From: Arthrobacter sp. DNA4
Lineage (GTDB): Bacteria; Actinomycetota; Actinomycetes; Actinomycetales; Micrococcaceae
Direction: 5' to 3'
Assembly: GCF_024362385.1 (NCBI RefSeq)
Contig: NZ_CP101466.1
Location: 3,906,001-3,970,000 of the forward strand
DNA length: 64,000 nucleotides
Made by a program: the position numbers and the translations under genes. Shown one piece after another: positions 7,650 through 16,694 of the stretch. Every line of letters begins with the position of its first letter. The first letter of the stretch is position 1. Below the pieces are notes generated by a model. The model searched no databases, was not told the origin of the DNA, and saw nothing but the letters and a program-made list of their open reading frames with translations.

Positions 7650-8543
7650 ATGGATAACCGGGCCGAGGTACGGCAGTTCCTGTCTTCACGCCGTGGGCGG
7701 ATTACCCCCGAGCAGGCAGGCATCGAACCCTATGGCGGCCGCCGCCGCGTACCGGGGCTCCGGCGCGAGGAAGTGGCGCGGCTGGCCGGCGTCAGCGTGG
7801 ACTACTACACGCGGCTGGAACGGGGAAACCTGCACGGTGTTTCTGACAGCGTCCTGGATGCCATCGCCGGTGCCCTGGAACTGGACCGCGCCGAGCATGA
7901 CCACCTCTATGACCTGGCCCGGGCAGCCAACACCTCGGGCCGCAAGCGGGCTGCGGGCGCCGGCGGCTCCGCCCCGTCCAAGGTCCGGCCGGAGCTGCAG
8001 TACCTGCTGGACGCCATCACGGAGGCGCCGGCCTTCATCGGCAACAACCGCCTGGACATCGTGGCCGCCAACACCCTGGGCTATGCCCTGTATTCGGACA
8101 TGTACCGCACTCCGTCACGGCCGGTCAACCACTCCCGGTTCATCTTCCTGGACCCCCGCGCCCACAACTTCTACACTGACTGGGACCGGGCGGCCAACAC
8201 CAACGTGGCCATCCTGCGGCGGGAAGCCGGTCGCAATCCCCATGACAAGGGCATTGCCGAACTCATCGGTGAACTCTCGATGCGCAGCGACGAATTCCGC
8301 ACGCTATGGGCAGCGCACAACGTCCGCCGCCATTACGCGGGCACCAAGTTCTTCCAGCATCCCGTGGTGGGACTCCTCGAGCTGAACTACCAGGTGCTGG
8401 GCCTGGAAGAGGACCCGGGGCATACCCTCACTGTCTATCCCGCCACCCCCGGCAGCCCGTCCGAGGAAGCCCTCAAGCTCCTGGCGTCCTGGGCCGTCAC
8501 CGAGAACATTGTGGAAACGGCGCAGGCGACGGTGGGCGGCTAG
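7650..8543 (+). CDS. HTH regulator with MmyB-like ligand-binding domain
   Basis: A 297-residue regulator. Residues about 1-90 form an XRE-type helix-turn-helix (LRREEVARLAGVSVDYYTRL at about 34-53) and about 105-280 form the MmyB-like PAS-related ligand domain (YLLDAITEAPAFIGNNRLDI, KFFQHPVVGLLELNYQVLGL). The ATG at 7650 is preferred over a GTG three codons upstream. Members of this group usually control the gene divergent to them, here the zinc dehydrogenase. The palindrome in the shared gap is the likely binding site, and its copy at 11617-11638 suggests the MFS-cupin operon is a second target. Confidence 0.93.
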   Translation: MDNRAEVRQFLSSRRGRITPEQAGIEPYGGRRRVPGLRREEVARLAGVSVDYYTRLERGNLHGVSDSVLDAIAGALELDRAEHDHLYDLARAANTSGRKRAAGAGGSAPSKVRPELQYLLDAITEAPAFIGNNRLDIVAANTLGYALYSDMYRTPSRPVNHSRFIFLDPRAHNFYTDWDRAANTNVAILRREAGRNPHDKGIAELIGELSMRSDEFRTLWAAHNVRRHYAGTKFFQHPVVGLLELNYQVLGLEEDPGHTLTVYPATPGSPSEEALKLLASWAVTENIVETAQATVGG

Positions 8544-8555
8544 GAACAACGCCGG

Positions 8556-9299
8556 CTATTGAACGTTCGACGGCGGCCCGGGCGGCGCAGCGTCCGCCCG
8601 CCGCCGGCCTGCGAGTTCGCCGAAGCGTTCGACGGCGTCCTGGGCAGTGCGGTACAGGGCCGGGTCGGACCAGGGTGCCCGCGCCCAGGCGTTCACGGCG
8701 GCGAGGGCCTCGGCCAGCAGCTTGGCGGGATGTTCCCTTGGGAATCCTTGCGCCAGGATGGACCTCCGGTCTGCTTCCAAGGTGTCCGCCATGGTCCGCG
8801 TGCTGACCCGCTGCCAAACATCAGGGATGGCGTCGACGTCGAGCAGCCGCTCACGGAGCGGCCAGTTACCGATGAAACGGGCCACCCAGGCCTGGTGCCG
8901 CTGCTTATAGTCCTTGATGAACTTCCGCCTCTTCCACTTCGGGTAGGCGCCCAGCACGACGAGGCACGGGACGAGGACTGCCAGCGCTGTCAACACCCAG
9001 CCGGCTTGTCCGGCGTCCCCGTCCTGGACCGCATCCTTGTAGAGTCCCAGCATCACTCCCGCAGTGATGCACCCCAGGATCCAAGTGGCGTGCAGGACGA
9101 TGGTCCGGCGTTCCTGTTTCCTGGAGGGCTGGGGTGCCGGTGCCGGCTCCGCGGCAAGGGCCGACTCAGCCTCGGTCAGGCCGGTGTTCAGGAGTCTGCT
9201 GGTACCTGCACCCGGCATTCCTGATTTATCCGGCACGTCCACATAGACAGGCGGCAGGCCCGTCCGATCCTGCGCAGCCTGATTGGCAAGCTCACCCAT
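8556..9299 (-). CDS. Hypothetical membrane protein with two transmembrane helices
   Basis: A 247-residue protein I do not recognise. The first 60 residues are polar and low-complexity (AEPAPAPQPSRKQER). Two hydrophobic segments follow, near residues 68-87 (ATWILGCITAGVMLGLYKD) and 98-117 (WVLTALAVLVPCLVVLGAYP). The rest, from about 118, is a charged cytosolic tail with many arginines and tryptophans (WKRRKFIKDYKQRHQAW). It converges with the MmyB-type regulator and is divergent from the universal stress protein gene. No motif suggests an activity. Confidence 0.75.
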   Translation of the reverse strand: MGELANQAAQDRTGLPPVYVDVPDKSGMPGAGTSRLLNTGLTEAESALAAEPAPAPQPSRKQERRTIVLHATWILGCITAGVMLGLYKDAVQDGDAGQAGWVLTALAVLVPCLVVLGAYPKWKRRKFIKDYKQRHQAWVARFIGNWPLRERLLDVDAIPDVWQRVSTRTMADTLEADRRSILAQGFPREHPAKLLAEALAAVNAWARAPWSDPALYRTAQDAVERFGELAGRRRADAAPPGPPSNVQ

Positions 9300-9420
9300 G
9301 TTCCCCCATCAACCCACTCATGACCCGCCTTCAGAGTCTACGGTTAGGCGGGCTCCGGGCGGGTAGTCCTTAGACTGGCCAATAAACGTTGAATGCAGGA
9401 CTATACGAAGGAGCGAACGA

Positions 9421-9843
9421 ATGGCGAATATAGTTGTAGTAGGTGTGGATGCCAGCCCGTCCGCACGGAAGGCCGCAGAAGTGGCGCTGGACCTGGCGGA
9501 GTCACTGGGAGCGTCCCTCCATGTAGTGACCGCCTTTGAGATCGAGAACGCCGAAACCTTTGGGGTGGGCTCGGACAAGGTACGGATCTCCAACGCGGAC
9601 AGCTCGGAGATGGTGGCAAAGTCCTTGGGCGCATCGCGGCCGGGAGTGGAGATCACCCACTTCGCCGCCCGGGGCAAGCCGGCTGATTCGCTGATCAAGG
9701 AAGCCATCCGCCTGGACGCCCGGGTGATCGTGGTGGGCAACCGCAGGATGCGCGGCATCGGCCGGTTCCTGGGCAGCGTTGCCAACAGCGTGGCGCACAA
9801 CGCCCCGTGCGACGTCTACATCGCGAACACCTACGAGGACTAA
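9421..9843 (+). CDS. Universal stress protein (UspA family)
   Basis: A 140-residue single-domain Usp protein. It opens NIVVVGVDASPSARKAAEVA, the strand and Asp of the nucleotide pocket, and ends with VVGNRRMRGIGRFLGSVANS followed by APCDVYI, the ATP-binding glycine loop of the family. GAAGGAG lies eight bases before the ATG. The gene is monocistronic and closed by a perfect 19-base hairpin. Usp proteins help survival under starvation and oxidative stress; the specific partner is not shown. Confidence 0.95.
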   Translation: MANIVVVGVDASPSARKAAEVALDLAESLGASLHVVTAFEIENAETFGVGSDKVRISNADSSEMVAKSLGASRPGVEITHFAARGKPADSLIKEAIRLDARVIVVGNRRMRGIGRFLGSVANSVAHNAPCDVYIANTYED

Positions 9844-9860
9844 GCTGCCACGAAAGAAGG

Positions 9861-9900
9861 TGGGCGGACGACGGCGGGACCTCCCGCCGTCGTCCGCCCA
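9861..9900. terminator. Perfect 19-base-pair hairpin, bidirectional terminator
   Basis: TGGGCGGACGACGGCGGGA (9861-9879) pairs perfectly with 9882-9900 around a 2-base loop. It separates the convergent Usp and cupin genes and is the longest perfect stem of the hairpin family in this window. Confidence 0.85.
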
Positions 9901-9916
9901 CCGTCGTTAGGGGTGC

Positions 9917-10312
9917 TCAGGCCCCGTATTCCTCATCGGTGACGTGCTGGAGCCAGGTGACCACCTGCCCGTTTTCGTCCGCTTCCTGCATGGCGACGTG
10001 GGCCATGAACCGCTCCGGTGTTGCCCCGTGCCAGTGCTCCTCCCCCGGCTCGATGTAGACCACGTCGCCGGGACGGATTTCCTGGACCTGCCCGCCGCGC
10101 CGCGCCACCAGTCCAATGCCGTCCGTGACGTACAGGGTCTGGCCCTTGGGATGGTGGTGCCAGGCGGTGCGGGCACCGGGGGCGAAGCGGACGTGGGCGC
10201 ACCCGACCGCCGACTGTTCATCGGGGTTGCGGATGCCGTCAATCTGCACGGTGCCGGTGAACCATTCCTTCGGTCCGGCTCCTGTCTGGCCGCCGCTCTT
10301 GGTGTACTTCAT
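9917..10312 (-). CDS. Cupin protein resembling metal-dependent hydroxynitrile lyases
   Basis: A 131-residue single-domain cupin. Motif 1 AWHHHPKGQTLYVTDG (about residues 50-65) supplies two histidines and a glutamine, and motif 2 PGDVVYIEPGEEHWHGA (about 81-97) supplies the third histidine, the same ligand set as the Mn-dependent cupin hydroxynitrile lyases. The opening SGGQTGAGPKEWFTGTV also matches that group. Real biological roles of these proteins are uncertain; many are annotated as carboxymuconolactone-decarboxylase-linked cupins. It follows the MFS gene by 45 bases on the same strand and is probably its operon partner, under the palindrome at 11617-11638. Confidence 0.88.
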   Translation of the reverse strand: MKYTKSGGQTGAGPKEWFTGTVQIDGIRNPDEQSAVGCAHVRFAPGARTAWHHHPKGQTLYVTDGIGLVARRGGQVQEIRPGDVVYIEPGEEHWHGATPERFMAHVAMQEADENGQVVTWLQHVTDEEYGA

Positions 10313-10357
10313 GTTCTCCTCCTGTTATTTCGGCTAATTGGAAAATCTGTTGGTCGG

Positions 10358-11584
10358 TCAGGCGGTCCGGCTTGTGATCCGTGCCGTCACGAACGCCAGG
10401 ACCGACGAGACCGCGAGGACAGCGGCGGCCACCATGAAGGCGCCGCGGTGGCCGGCTGAGTCGAACAGGACGCCGCCCAGCGTTGATCCGACAGCGATCG
10501 AGGTCTGGACGACGGCCACCATCAGGCCCCCACCTCCCTCGGCGTCGTGGGGCATGGCCTCTGCGATCCAGCTCCACCAGCCCACCGGGGCGGCCGTGGA
10601 CAGCAGCCCCCAAACACCCAGGAGGACCATCACGACGGCGAGCCAGCCGCCGGTGGGGACCAGGGCGGCGGCGATGACCGCCATAAGCGCCGGGATGGTG
10701 ACCAGCGTCCGGTACAGGCCCTTCCCCAGGAACCGGCCAATCAGCATGGTGCCCGCAAACCCTGCCACACCCATCACCAGCAATACGAGCGACACCGTGG
10801 CCACCTCCACGCCGGTCACCCGCTCCAGGAACGGACGGACGTAAGTGAACAGGACGAACTGGCCCATGAAGAAGGTGCCGCAGGCGGCCATCCCCCAGGC
10901 GACAGCCGGGCTCTTGAATGCGGCGAAAATTCCGAGGACGTTTCCGGACGCCCGCTTTTCCACTGGCATGGAAGGAAGGCTGATCCACTGCCAGACCAGG
11001 GCGAGCAACGCCACCGGAACCAGGCAGAAGAACGCTCCACGCCACCCGATGAATGAGCCCAGGTAGCTGCCCAGCGGCGCAGCCAGCACGGTGGCCAGGG
11101 CGTTGCCGCCATTAAAGACCGCCAGGGCGCGCGGCACCTGGTGGGCCGGCACCAGCCGCATGGCGGTGGCCGCGGACATGGACCAGAAACCGCCGATGAC
11201 CACGCCAATGAGGGCACGGCCGACCATGAAGAGCAGGTATCCCGGGGCCATCGCGACCAGGGCACCGGAAACAGCCATCACCGTGGTCAGGCCCAGCAGC
11301 AGGGTCTTGCGGTTCATGCTGCTTACCAGCGTGGACACCGACAGGCTGGTGGCGACGGCGAAAAGGCCGGAGATCGCGATGCCCTGCCCCACCATCCCCT
11401 CGGAAACCCGGAGTTCGGCGGCCATCGGGGTGAGCAGGCTGACCGGCATGAATTCGGAGGCGATCAGGGCGAAGACGCACAGGGACATCGCGAAGACGCC
11501 TCCCCAGTGCGCGTGGTGCTGCACGCCGGGTTTTTGGGGCGCACGGGTGCTGGTGACAGTTGTTTCGGGGGCCATGCCTTCCAT
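10358..11584 (-). CDS. MFS efflux transporter (DHA1 type)
   Basis: A 408-residue, 12-helix major facilitator. After an N-terminal tail of about 30 residues come helices starting near GGVFAMSLCVFALIASEFMP. The signature SVSTLVSSMNRKTLLLG (loop 2-3) and GVVIGGFWSMSAATAMRLVP (helix 5, antiporter motif region) point to drug or sugar-efflux members of the AraJ/YdhP type. ATG at 11584 is listed; an ATG three codons later is possible but is too close to its purine run. It is transcribed with the cupin. A copy of the palindromic promoter module at 7553-7630 lies just upstream, linking it to the MmyB-type regulator. Confidence 0.92.
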   Translation of the reverse strand: MEGMAPETTVTSTRAPQKPGVQHHAHWGGVFAMSLCVFALIASEFMPVSLLTPMAAELRVSEGMVGQGIAISGLFAVATSLSVSTLVSSMNRKTLLLGLTTVMAVSGALVAMAPGYLLFMVGRALIGVVIGGFWSMSAATAMRLVPAHQVPRALAVFNGGNALATVLAAPLGSYLGSFIGWRGAFFCLVPVALLALVWQWISLPSMPVEKRASGNVLGIFAAFKSPAVAWGMAACGTFFMGQFVLFTYVRPFLERVTGVEVATVSLVLLVMGVAGFAGTMLIGRFLGKGLYRTLVTIPALMAVIAAALVPTGGWLAVVMVLLGVWGLLSTAAPVGWWSWIAEAMPHDAEGGGGLMVAVVQTSIAVGSTLGGVLFDSAGHRGAFMVAAAVLAVSSVLAFVTARITSRTA

Positions 11585-11663
11585 CAAACCGTGCTCACCG
11601 AGCCCTGGCGAGGGCCCTGCTGAAACCGGTTTTGGCAGACCCCCTTTAAGGCAAGACTGCCAT
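11583..11663. promoter_or_regulatory. Copied promoter module with 22-base palindromic operator (copy B)
   Basis: Palindrome CTGC-TG-AAACCGGTTT-TG-GCAG at 11617-11638 sits inside a block (TGGCGAGGGCCCTGCTG at 11606-11622) shared with 7576-7592. ATCAAACC at 11583 overlaps the MFS start codon. This copy is the more symmetrical of the two (18 of 22 positions). Confidence 0.75.
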
Positions 11664-11667
11664 GGAA

Positions 11668-12486
11668 CTACGCAGTGGTTCCTTGCCGCTGCGTAGTTTG
11701 CGGGCTCTTTCGCAGGTCTTTTTCAAGTTCCGCCAGGCAGTAATCCTTGAACCAGTGCCTGATGCGCACCGGCAGCATGGGGTAAGCCACCGCAAGGATG
11801 CGCCATGTCAGGTCGAAGCGTCGCTGGTGGCGGTCGCTCCACACGAGGCCGAAGTCCTTCCGCAACTGCTCCGGGAGGAGCCCGGCGGTGAGGAACCTCG
11901 CAGAAGGCATGATGGCGCGGTACCAGAGTGCGGTGTGCTTGGGGAACAGCAGGCCGCGCCCCACGCGCACGCCTTCTTTCTCGGCACGGAGGGTGGAAAG
12001 CTGCTCATCCCAGTAGCGGCTGAACGCCGCCCGGTCCTTCGGCCACATGTCCGGTGGAAGCTGCAGGGCGGTGCCGATCCGTGCGTAGTCCCGGTACATT
12101 GCGTCGGCCGCCTCGTCACCGAGCGGGCCGCGGATCTTCTCGACGATGGTCAGCGCCGTGTCATAGAGCGTCGCTGCCACCCAGAGCTGCAGCGCCGGAT
12201 CGAAGGCGTTGTAACCGGCGGACGGTTCGCCCGCCGTGCGGCGTACCGGAACGTGCGCGCGGTTCACCCGGCGCCGGACTTCCTTGACCTGCTCCTCAGT
12301 TCCGTACACGATGCCGTAGACGTACGTGAGAGTGCCCTTGAGGCGGTTTACCGGGCGTTGGGTGAACGTGCTGTGCGCCGCCACGCCGCGGCCGATCGCA
12401 GGGTTGGCAAGCTGCAGCAGAATGGCCCGTCCTGCCCCGGCGAGCAGGATGCCTTCAGCCCGGAAATCGGCCTCTCCCTGCACCAT
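11668..12486 (-). CDS. MpaB-family oxygenase-like protein (DUF2236)
   Basis: A 272-residue protein of the DUF2236 family, which includes the latex-clearing protein and MpaB heme oxygenases. The block GAGRAILLQLANPAIGRGVAAHS is the family opening, with conserved LLQLA-P and a histidine that ligates heme in studied members. YVYGIVYGTEEQ and VNRAHVPVR (His) and WVAATLYDTAL follow at the usual spacing. ATG at 12486 is taken as start; a GTG ten codons upstream is also possible and neither has a clear ribosome-binding site. It lies between the MFS promoter and ilvD. Substrate unknown. Confidence 0.82.
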   Translation of the reverse strand: MVQGEADFRAEGILLAGAGRAILLQLANPAIGRGVAAHSTFTQRPVNRLKGTLTYVYGIVYGTEEQVKEVRRRVNRAHVPVRRTAGEPSAGYNAFDPALQLWVAATLYDTALTIVEKIRGPLGDEAADAMYRDYARIGTALQLPPDMWPKDRAAFSRYWDEQLSTLRAEKEGVRVGRGLLFPKHTALWYRAIMPSARFLTAGLLPEQLRKDFGLVWSDRHQRRFDLTWRILAVAYPMLPVRIRHWFKDYCLAELEKDLRKSPQTTQRQGTTA

Positions 12487-12541
12487 GTGAACAGGGTACC
12501 CGAGCGGCCGAACCACAGGACGGGCCCTTTGGCCCGTTGTG

Positions 12542-12592
12542 CCCGGGCGGAGGAGTGCCGCAGGACCTGTCCTGCCTCCTCCCCCGCCCGGG
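12542..12592 (-). terminator. Long hairpin terminating ilvD
   Basis: CCCGGGCGG (12542-12550) pairs with CCGCCCGGG (12584-12592), and inside it AGGAG pairs with CTCCT and GCAGGAC with GTCCTGC. This strong stem lies nine bases after the ilvD stop in the direction of transcription. It is not a member of the dispersed hairpin family. Confidence 0.7.
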
Positions 12593-12600
12593 TGTGGGCG

Positions 12601-14460
12601 TTAGCGCTCCAGGAGGGACACGTCCCGGACGGCACCCTTGTCCGCGGAGGTGGCCATGGCGGCGTAGGCGCGCAGGGCAGCGGACACCTGGCGGTCCCGG
12701 TCCTTGGGCTTGTACCCGCCGTTGACCAACAGTTTCTCGCGGCGCTCGGCGAGGATCTCGTCGGAAACTTCCAACTCCATGGAGCGCTGCGAGATGTTGA
12801 TGCTGATGACGTCACCGTCCTCCACCAGCGCGATGGTTCCCCCTGACGCAGCCTCCGGGGAGATGTGGCCGATCGACAGGCCGGAGGTACCGCCGGAGAA
12901 GCGGCCGTCCGTGATGAGCGCGCACTTCTTGCCCAGGCCGCGGCCCTTGAGGAAGGACGTGGGGTAGAGCATCTCCTGCATGCCCGGACCGCCCTTGGGG
13001 CCTTCGTAGCGGATCACCACCACGTCACCCTCCTTGACCTGCTTGTTCAGGATCTTCTCCACGGCTTCGTCCTGGGATTCGCACACCACAGCCGGGCCGG
13101 AGAAGGTCCAGATGGATTCGTCCACGCCGGCGGTCTTCACCACGGCGCCGTCCACGGCAATGTTGCCGCGCAGCACGGCCAGGCCGCCGTCCTTGGAGTA
13201 GGCGTGCTCCACGGAGCGGATGCAGCCCTCTGCGGCGTCGGTGTCCAGGGAGGTCCATTCGTTCGACTGCGAGAACGCGGTGGAAGAGCGGACGCCGCCG
13301 GGGGCCGCGTGCCACAGGGCTTTGGCTTCCTCGGTGGCCTTGCCGCCGCGGATGTCCCAGTCGTCCAGCCAGCCGTCCAGGTCGGCGGAGTGCACGGAGT
13401 GGACGTCCTTGTGCAGCAGACCGCCGCGGTTCAGCTCGCCCAGCAGGGCGGGGATGCCGCCGGCGCGGTGCACGTCCTCCATGTAGTAGGTCTTGTCCTT
13501 GGCAACGTTCGGGGCCACCTTGGCCAGGCAGGGCACCTGGCGTGATTTGGCGTCCATCTCTGCCAGGCCGTAGTCCACGCCCGCCTCCTGGGCAGCGGCG
13601 AGCAGGTGCAGGATGGTGTTGGTGGAGCCGCCCATGGAGATGTCCAGGGCCATGGCGTTGTCGAAGGCCTTGGCGGTGGCGATGGAGCGCGGCAGCACGG
13701 AGTCGTCGTCGCCGTCGTAATAGCGCTTCACCAGCTCGACGACGGTGGCGCCCGCTTTCTCGTACAGCGCCTTGCGTGCGGTGTGGGTGGCCAGCACGGA
13801 GCCGTTGCCGGGCAGGGAAAGGCCGATGGCCTCGGTGAGGCAGTTCATGGAATTGGCGGTGAACATGCCGGAGCAGGAACCGCAGGTGGGGCAGGCGTTC
13901 TCTTCGATGAGGTTGATGTCCGCGTCGGAGATGGACTCGTCCACGGCGTCGGCGATCGCGTTGACCAGGTCCAGGGAGCGCACGGAGCCGTCGGTCAGGG
14001 TCACGCGGCCGGCCTCCATGGGGCCGCCGGAGACAAAGACTACGGGGATGTTCAGGCGCAGCGCCGCCATGAGCATGCCCGGGGTGATCTTGTCGCAGTT
14101 GGAAATGCACACCAATGCGTCGGCGCAGTGGGCGTTGACCATGTACTCCACGGAGTCAGCGATCAGGTCGCGGGACGGCAGCGAGTAGAGCATGCCGGAG
14201 TGGCCCATGGCGATGCCGTCATCCACTGCGATGGTGTTGAACTCGCGCGGCACGGCGCCGGCGGCGAGGATCGCGTCGGAGACGATCCGGCCCACGGGGG
14301 CAAGGTGGGTGTGGCCGGGGACGAATTCGGTGAAGGAGTTGGCCACGGCAATGATCGGCTTGCCGATGTCTGAATTGGCGACGCCGGAGGCGCGCAGCAG
14401 TGCGCGGGCGCCGGTCATGTTGCGGCCATGGGTGACTGTTTTAGAGCGGAGTGCAGGCAT
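12601..14460 (-). CDS. ilvD: Dihydroxy-acid dehydratase
   Basis: A 619-residue Fe-S dehydratase that converts 2,3-dihydroxy-isovalerate and dihydroxy-methylvalerate to 2-keto acids, the fourth step of valine and isoleucine synthesis. It has [24 protein letters not shown] and [20 protein letters not shown], the cysteine blocks binding the cluster, and the C-terminal [18 protein letters not shown]. Length is normal for the IlvD/Edd long form. The start [12 protein letters not shown] at 14460 has AAGAGGATGG upstream, better than an ATG-equivalent three codons earlier. It stands alone, far from other ilv genes, divergent from an MmyB-type regulator. Confidence 0.97.
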   Translation of the reverse strand: MPALRSKTVTHGRNMTGARALLRASGVANSDIGKPIIAVANSFTEFVPGHTHLAPVGRIVSDAILAAGAVPREFNTIAVDDGIAMGHSGMLYSLPSRDLIADSVEYMVNAHCADALVCISNCDKITPGMLMAALRLNIPVVFVSGGPMEAGRVTLTDGSVRSLDLVNAIADAVDESISDADINLIEENACPTCGSCSGMFTANSMNCLTEAIGLSLPGNGSVLATHTARKALYEKAGATVVELVKRYYDGDDDSVLPRSIATAKAFDNAMALDISMGGSTNTILHLLAAAQEAGVDYGLAEMDAKSRQVPCLAKVAPNVAKDKTYYMEDVHRAGGIPALLGELNRGGLLHKDVHSVHSADLDGWLDDWDIRGGKATEEAKALWHAAPGGVRSSTAFSQSNEWTSLDTDAAEGCIRSVEHAYSKDGGLAVLRGNIAVDGAVVKTAGVDESIWTFSGPAVVCESQDEAVEKILNKQVKEGDVVVIRYEGPKGGPGMQEMLYPTSFLKGRGLGKKCALITDGRFSGGTSGLSIGHISPEAASGGTIALVEDGDVISINISQRSMELEVSDEILAERREKLLVNGGYKPKDRDRQVSAALRAYAAMATSADKGAVRDVSLLER

Positions 14461-14506
14461 GCTTACCATCCTCTTGCCTGGGCGACGCGGACGGAAGACA
14501 GCGCTG

Positions 14507-14516
14507 CTACTAGTAG
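14507..14516. promoter_or_regulatory. Palindrome CTACTAGTAG between ilvD and a regulator gene
   Basis: A perfect 10-base palindrome in the 85-base gap between divergent ilvD and the MmyB-type regulator, followed 14 bases later by TAATAGTATT. Its place suits an operator for the regulator, but a palindrome this short can occur by chance. Confidence 0.4.
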
Positions 14517-14545
14517 TGAAAGTACCAGAGTAATAGTATTTCCCG

Positions 14546-15382
14546 GTGAGTGATCCCGGGCGCCGAAAAGAACTTGGCCTGTTCCTGAGGGCACGGCGCG
14601 ACCAGGCGCTGCGGGCCGACTACGGCCTGCCGCCCGTCGGCCGCACCCGTGAACGGGGGCTCCGCCGCGAGGAGGTGGCGTTCCTTTCCGGCGTCAGCGT
14701 CACCTGGTACACGTGGCTGGAGCAGGGCCGGGATATCAGCCCGTCCCGGCAGGTCCTCGAGGCCATCAGCCGCGCACTGCATCTGTCCAGCACCGGCCTG
14801 GGCTACGTTCTGTCACTGGGCGGATACGCCTCCGCAGCTCCCGCCGGGCCGGCAGCCGATACCGCCCCGCCCCACATCCAGCGCCTGCTGGATGCCTTGG
14901 ACCCCAACCCGTCCTTCGCCCTGTTCCCGGACTGGGGCGTGGCCGGGTGGAACAAGGCCTACGCGGCGCTGTATCCCAATATCGCCACCGTGCCGGCGGC
15001 AGACCGGAACCTGCTGTGGTTGGTGTTCACCGACCCCTACGTCCGGAACCTGCTTCCGGACTGGGACACCACCAGCAAGCGCTTCCTTGCAGAGTTCCGG
15101 GCCGAAACCGGGCAGCGGCTGGGCGATCCGGACATTCAGTACCAGGTGGAGCGGCTCAAGGAAGCGAGCCCGGAGTTCCGGCAGGGCTGGGACCTGTACG
15201 ACATCCTGGGTTTCGAGTCCCGCGAGCGCCTTTTCCACCATCCCGCCGTCGGGGTGCTCCAGCTGGAACACCACCAGGTGTCCCCGTCGGACCGGCCGGA
15301 CCTGCACATCGTGGTGTACACACCGGCCCCGGGCAGCGACGCCGCAGCGCAGATGAAGTCCCTGCTGTCCGTGGCCGGCTAG
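14546..15382 (+). CDS. HTH regulator with MmyB-like ligand-binding domain
   Basis: A 278-residue regulator related to the one at 7650. The N-terminal helix-turn-helix holds [20 protein letters not shown] (about residues 37-56) and the C-terminal MmyB-like domain runs from about 108 ([20 protein letters not shown]) to the end ([20 protein letters not shown]). It starts with GTG. It diverges from ilvD, but such regulators more often govern an oxidoreductase, so control of ilvD is only a guess. Its stop TAG overlaps the stop of the convergent M20 gene in the four bases CTAG (15379-15382). Confidence 0.92.
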   Translation: MSDPGRRKELGLFLRARRDQALRADYGLPPVGRTRERGLRREEVAFLSGVSVTWYTWLEQGRDISPSRQVLEAISRALHLSSTGLGYVLSLGGYASAAPAGPAADTAPPHIQRLLDALDPNPSFALFPDWGVAGWNKAYAALYPNIATVPAADRNLLWLVFTDPYVRNLLPDWDTTSKRFLAEFRAETGQRLGDPDIQYQVERLKEASPEFRQGWDLYDILGFESRERLFHHPAVGVLQLEHHQVSPSDRPDLHIVVYTPAPGSDAAAQMKSLLSVAG

Positions 15383-16614
15383 GCTTCGTCCGCACCGAGG
15401 TAGGCGAGCGCGGCCGCCGCCTGGGCCCGGGTGGCCATGCGGAGGGTAGGGTCAACGGCGGGCAGGAACGACGGCGAGTGGTTGGCAGGGATATCGGCGT
15501 CCACCGTGCCATTCGCCACGGCCCGCCGGTAGGTTTCCGGGGGCACGGACCCGACGATCCAGTAGACGTACGGGATGCCGAATGCGTCAGGGATGCGGCT
15601 GAAGTCCTCTGACGCCGTCTGCGGGGCGGTGCGGTAGACAGCGTCCGCTCCGAAGGTCCTGGTGAAGGCTGCAGTGACCCGGGCGTTGGCCTCCGCATCG
15701 TTGCTGGTCAGCGGGTACTGGTCGTAATACTCGAACTCCGGTTCCTGCGGCGAACCGGCGGCTGCGCACTCGCCCCGTACTATCCGCTCGATGGCGGCCA
15801 TCATGGCGGCCCGGACGGCAAGGTCGTATGTGCGGAGGTTGAGCAGCAGCTCCGCCCGGTCCGGGATGATGTTGGCCGTGGCTCCGGCGCTCACCGAGCC
15901 AACAGTCAGCACTGCGAACTCCCCCGGAATCGTTTCGCGGGACACCACAGTCTGCAGGCGGAGGACGATCGAGGCGGCCAGCACCACCGGATCCACGGAC
16001 TTGTGCGGCATGGAGCCGTGGGCGCCGCGGCCGTGGACGGTAATCCGTACAGAGTCGCCGGTCGAGAGCACCGGACCCGGCGTGGTGCCGATGGTTCCCG
16101 CCTCGGTGGGCATGACGTGCTGGGCCAGTGCGACGTCCGGCCGCGGGATTCCGCCGGTCAGGCCGTCGTCGAGCATTGCCTGCGAGCCTGCCGCCGTCTC
16201 CTCTGCCTGCTGGAACAGGGCGGTGTAGGTTCCCCGCCAGGCATCCCGGTGGTCTGCCAGGTACTTCGCCGCGCCGAGCAGGGCCACCACGTGCATGTCG
16301 TGCGCGCACGCGTGCATCACCCCTGGGACGGCGGAGGAGTAGCTTGCCCCGGTTGCCTCGGTGACCGGGAGGGCGTCCATGTCGGCCCGGGCCAGGACGC
16401 CCGGGCCGGGTCCGTTGGCAAGGACGCCCACCACACCGGTGCCGCCAAAGTGCCGGACGTCGAAACCCCAGGCCGCCAGCTTCGCCGCAACGGCTTCCGA
16501 GGTCTGGTGTTCGGCGAGGCCGAGTTCCGGATTCCGGTGGAGCTGTTCGTAGAGCGGAACCTGCCAGTCGAGCTCCTGCTCGATTCCGTCCGTTGCGTTG
16601 TTCATAAGTCCCAT
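15379..16614 (-). CDS. M20-family amidohydrolase (hippurate / IAA-amino-acid hydrolase type)
   Basis: A 411-residue zinc-dependent amidohydrolase of the M20D group. LARADMDALPVTEATGASY (about residues 66-84) and MHACAHDMHVVALLGAA (about 92-108) carry the metal cysteine and histidines; FQQAEETAAGSQ holds the catalytic glutamates; VHGRGAHGSMPHKSVDPV opens the lid domain; and ASEDFSRIPD and ANHSPSFLPAVDP give the last ligands. The ATG at 16614 has GAGGAG six bases upstream, so the long open stretch before it is not translated. It follows the polysaccharide-deacetylase gene on the same strand after a hairpin. Such enzymes cleave N-acyl amino acids or amide conjugates; the substrate is not shown. 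Confidence 0.92.
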   Translation of the reverse strand: MGLMNNATDGIEQELDWQVPLYEQLHRNPELGLAEHQTSEAVAAKLAAWGFDVRHFGGTGVVGVLANGPGPGVLARADMDALPVTEATGASYSSAVPGVMHACAHDMHVVALLGAAKYLADHRDAWRGTYTALFQQAEETAAGSQAMLDDGLTGGIPRPDVALAQHVMPTEAGTIGTTPGPVLSTGDSVRITVHGRGAHGSMPHKSVDPVVLAASIVLRLQTVVSRETIPGEFAVLTVGSVSAGATANIIPDRAELLLNLRTYDLAVRAAMMAAIERIVRGECAAAGSPQEPEFEYYDQYPLTSNDAEANARVTAAFTRTFGADAVYRTAPQTASEDFSRIPDAFGIPYVYWIVGSVPPETYRRAVANGTVDADIPANHSPSFLPAVDPTLRMATRAQAAAALAYLGADEA

Positions 16615-16694
16615 CGAAGCTCCTCCCGGCCGGTGGCGCCGGCCTTTCCGGCCACCATAGGCGGCACCGCGGATGGTGTCCATGGGCAACCAAA

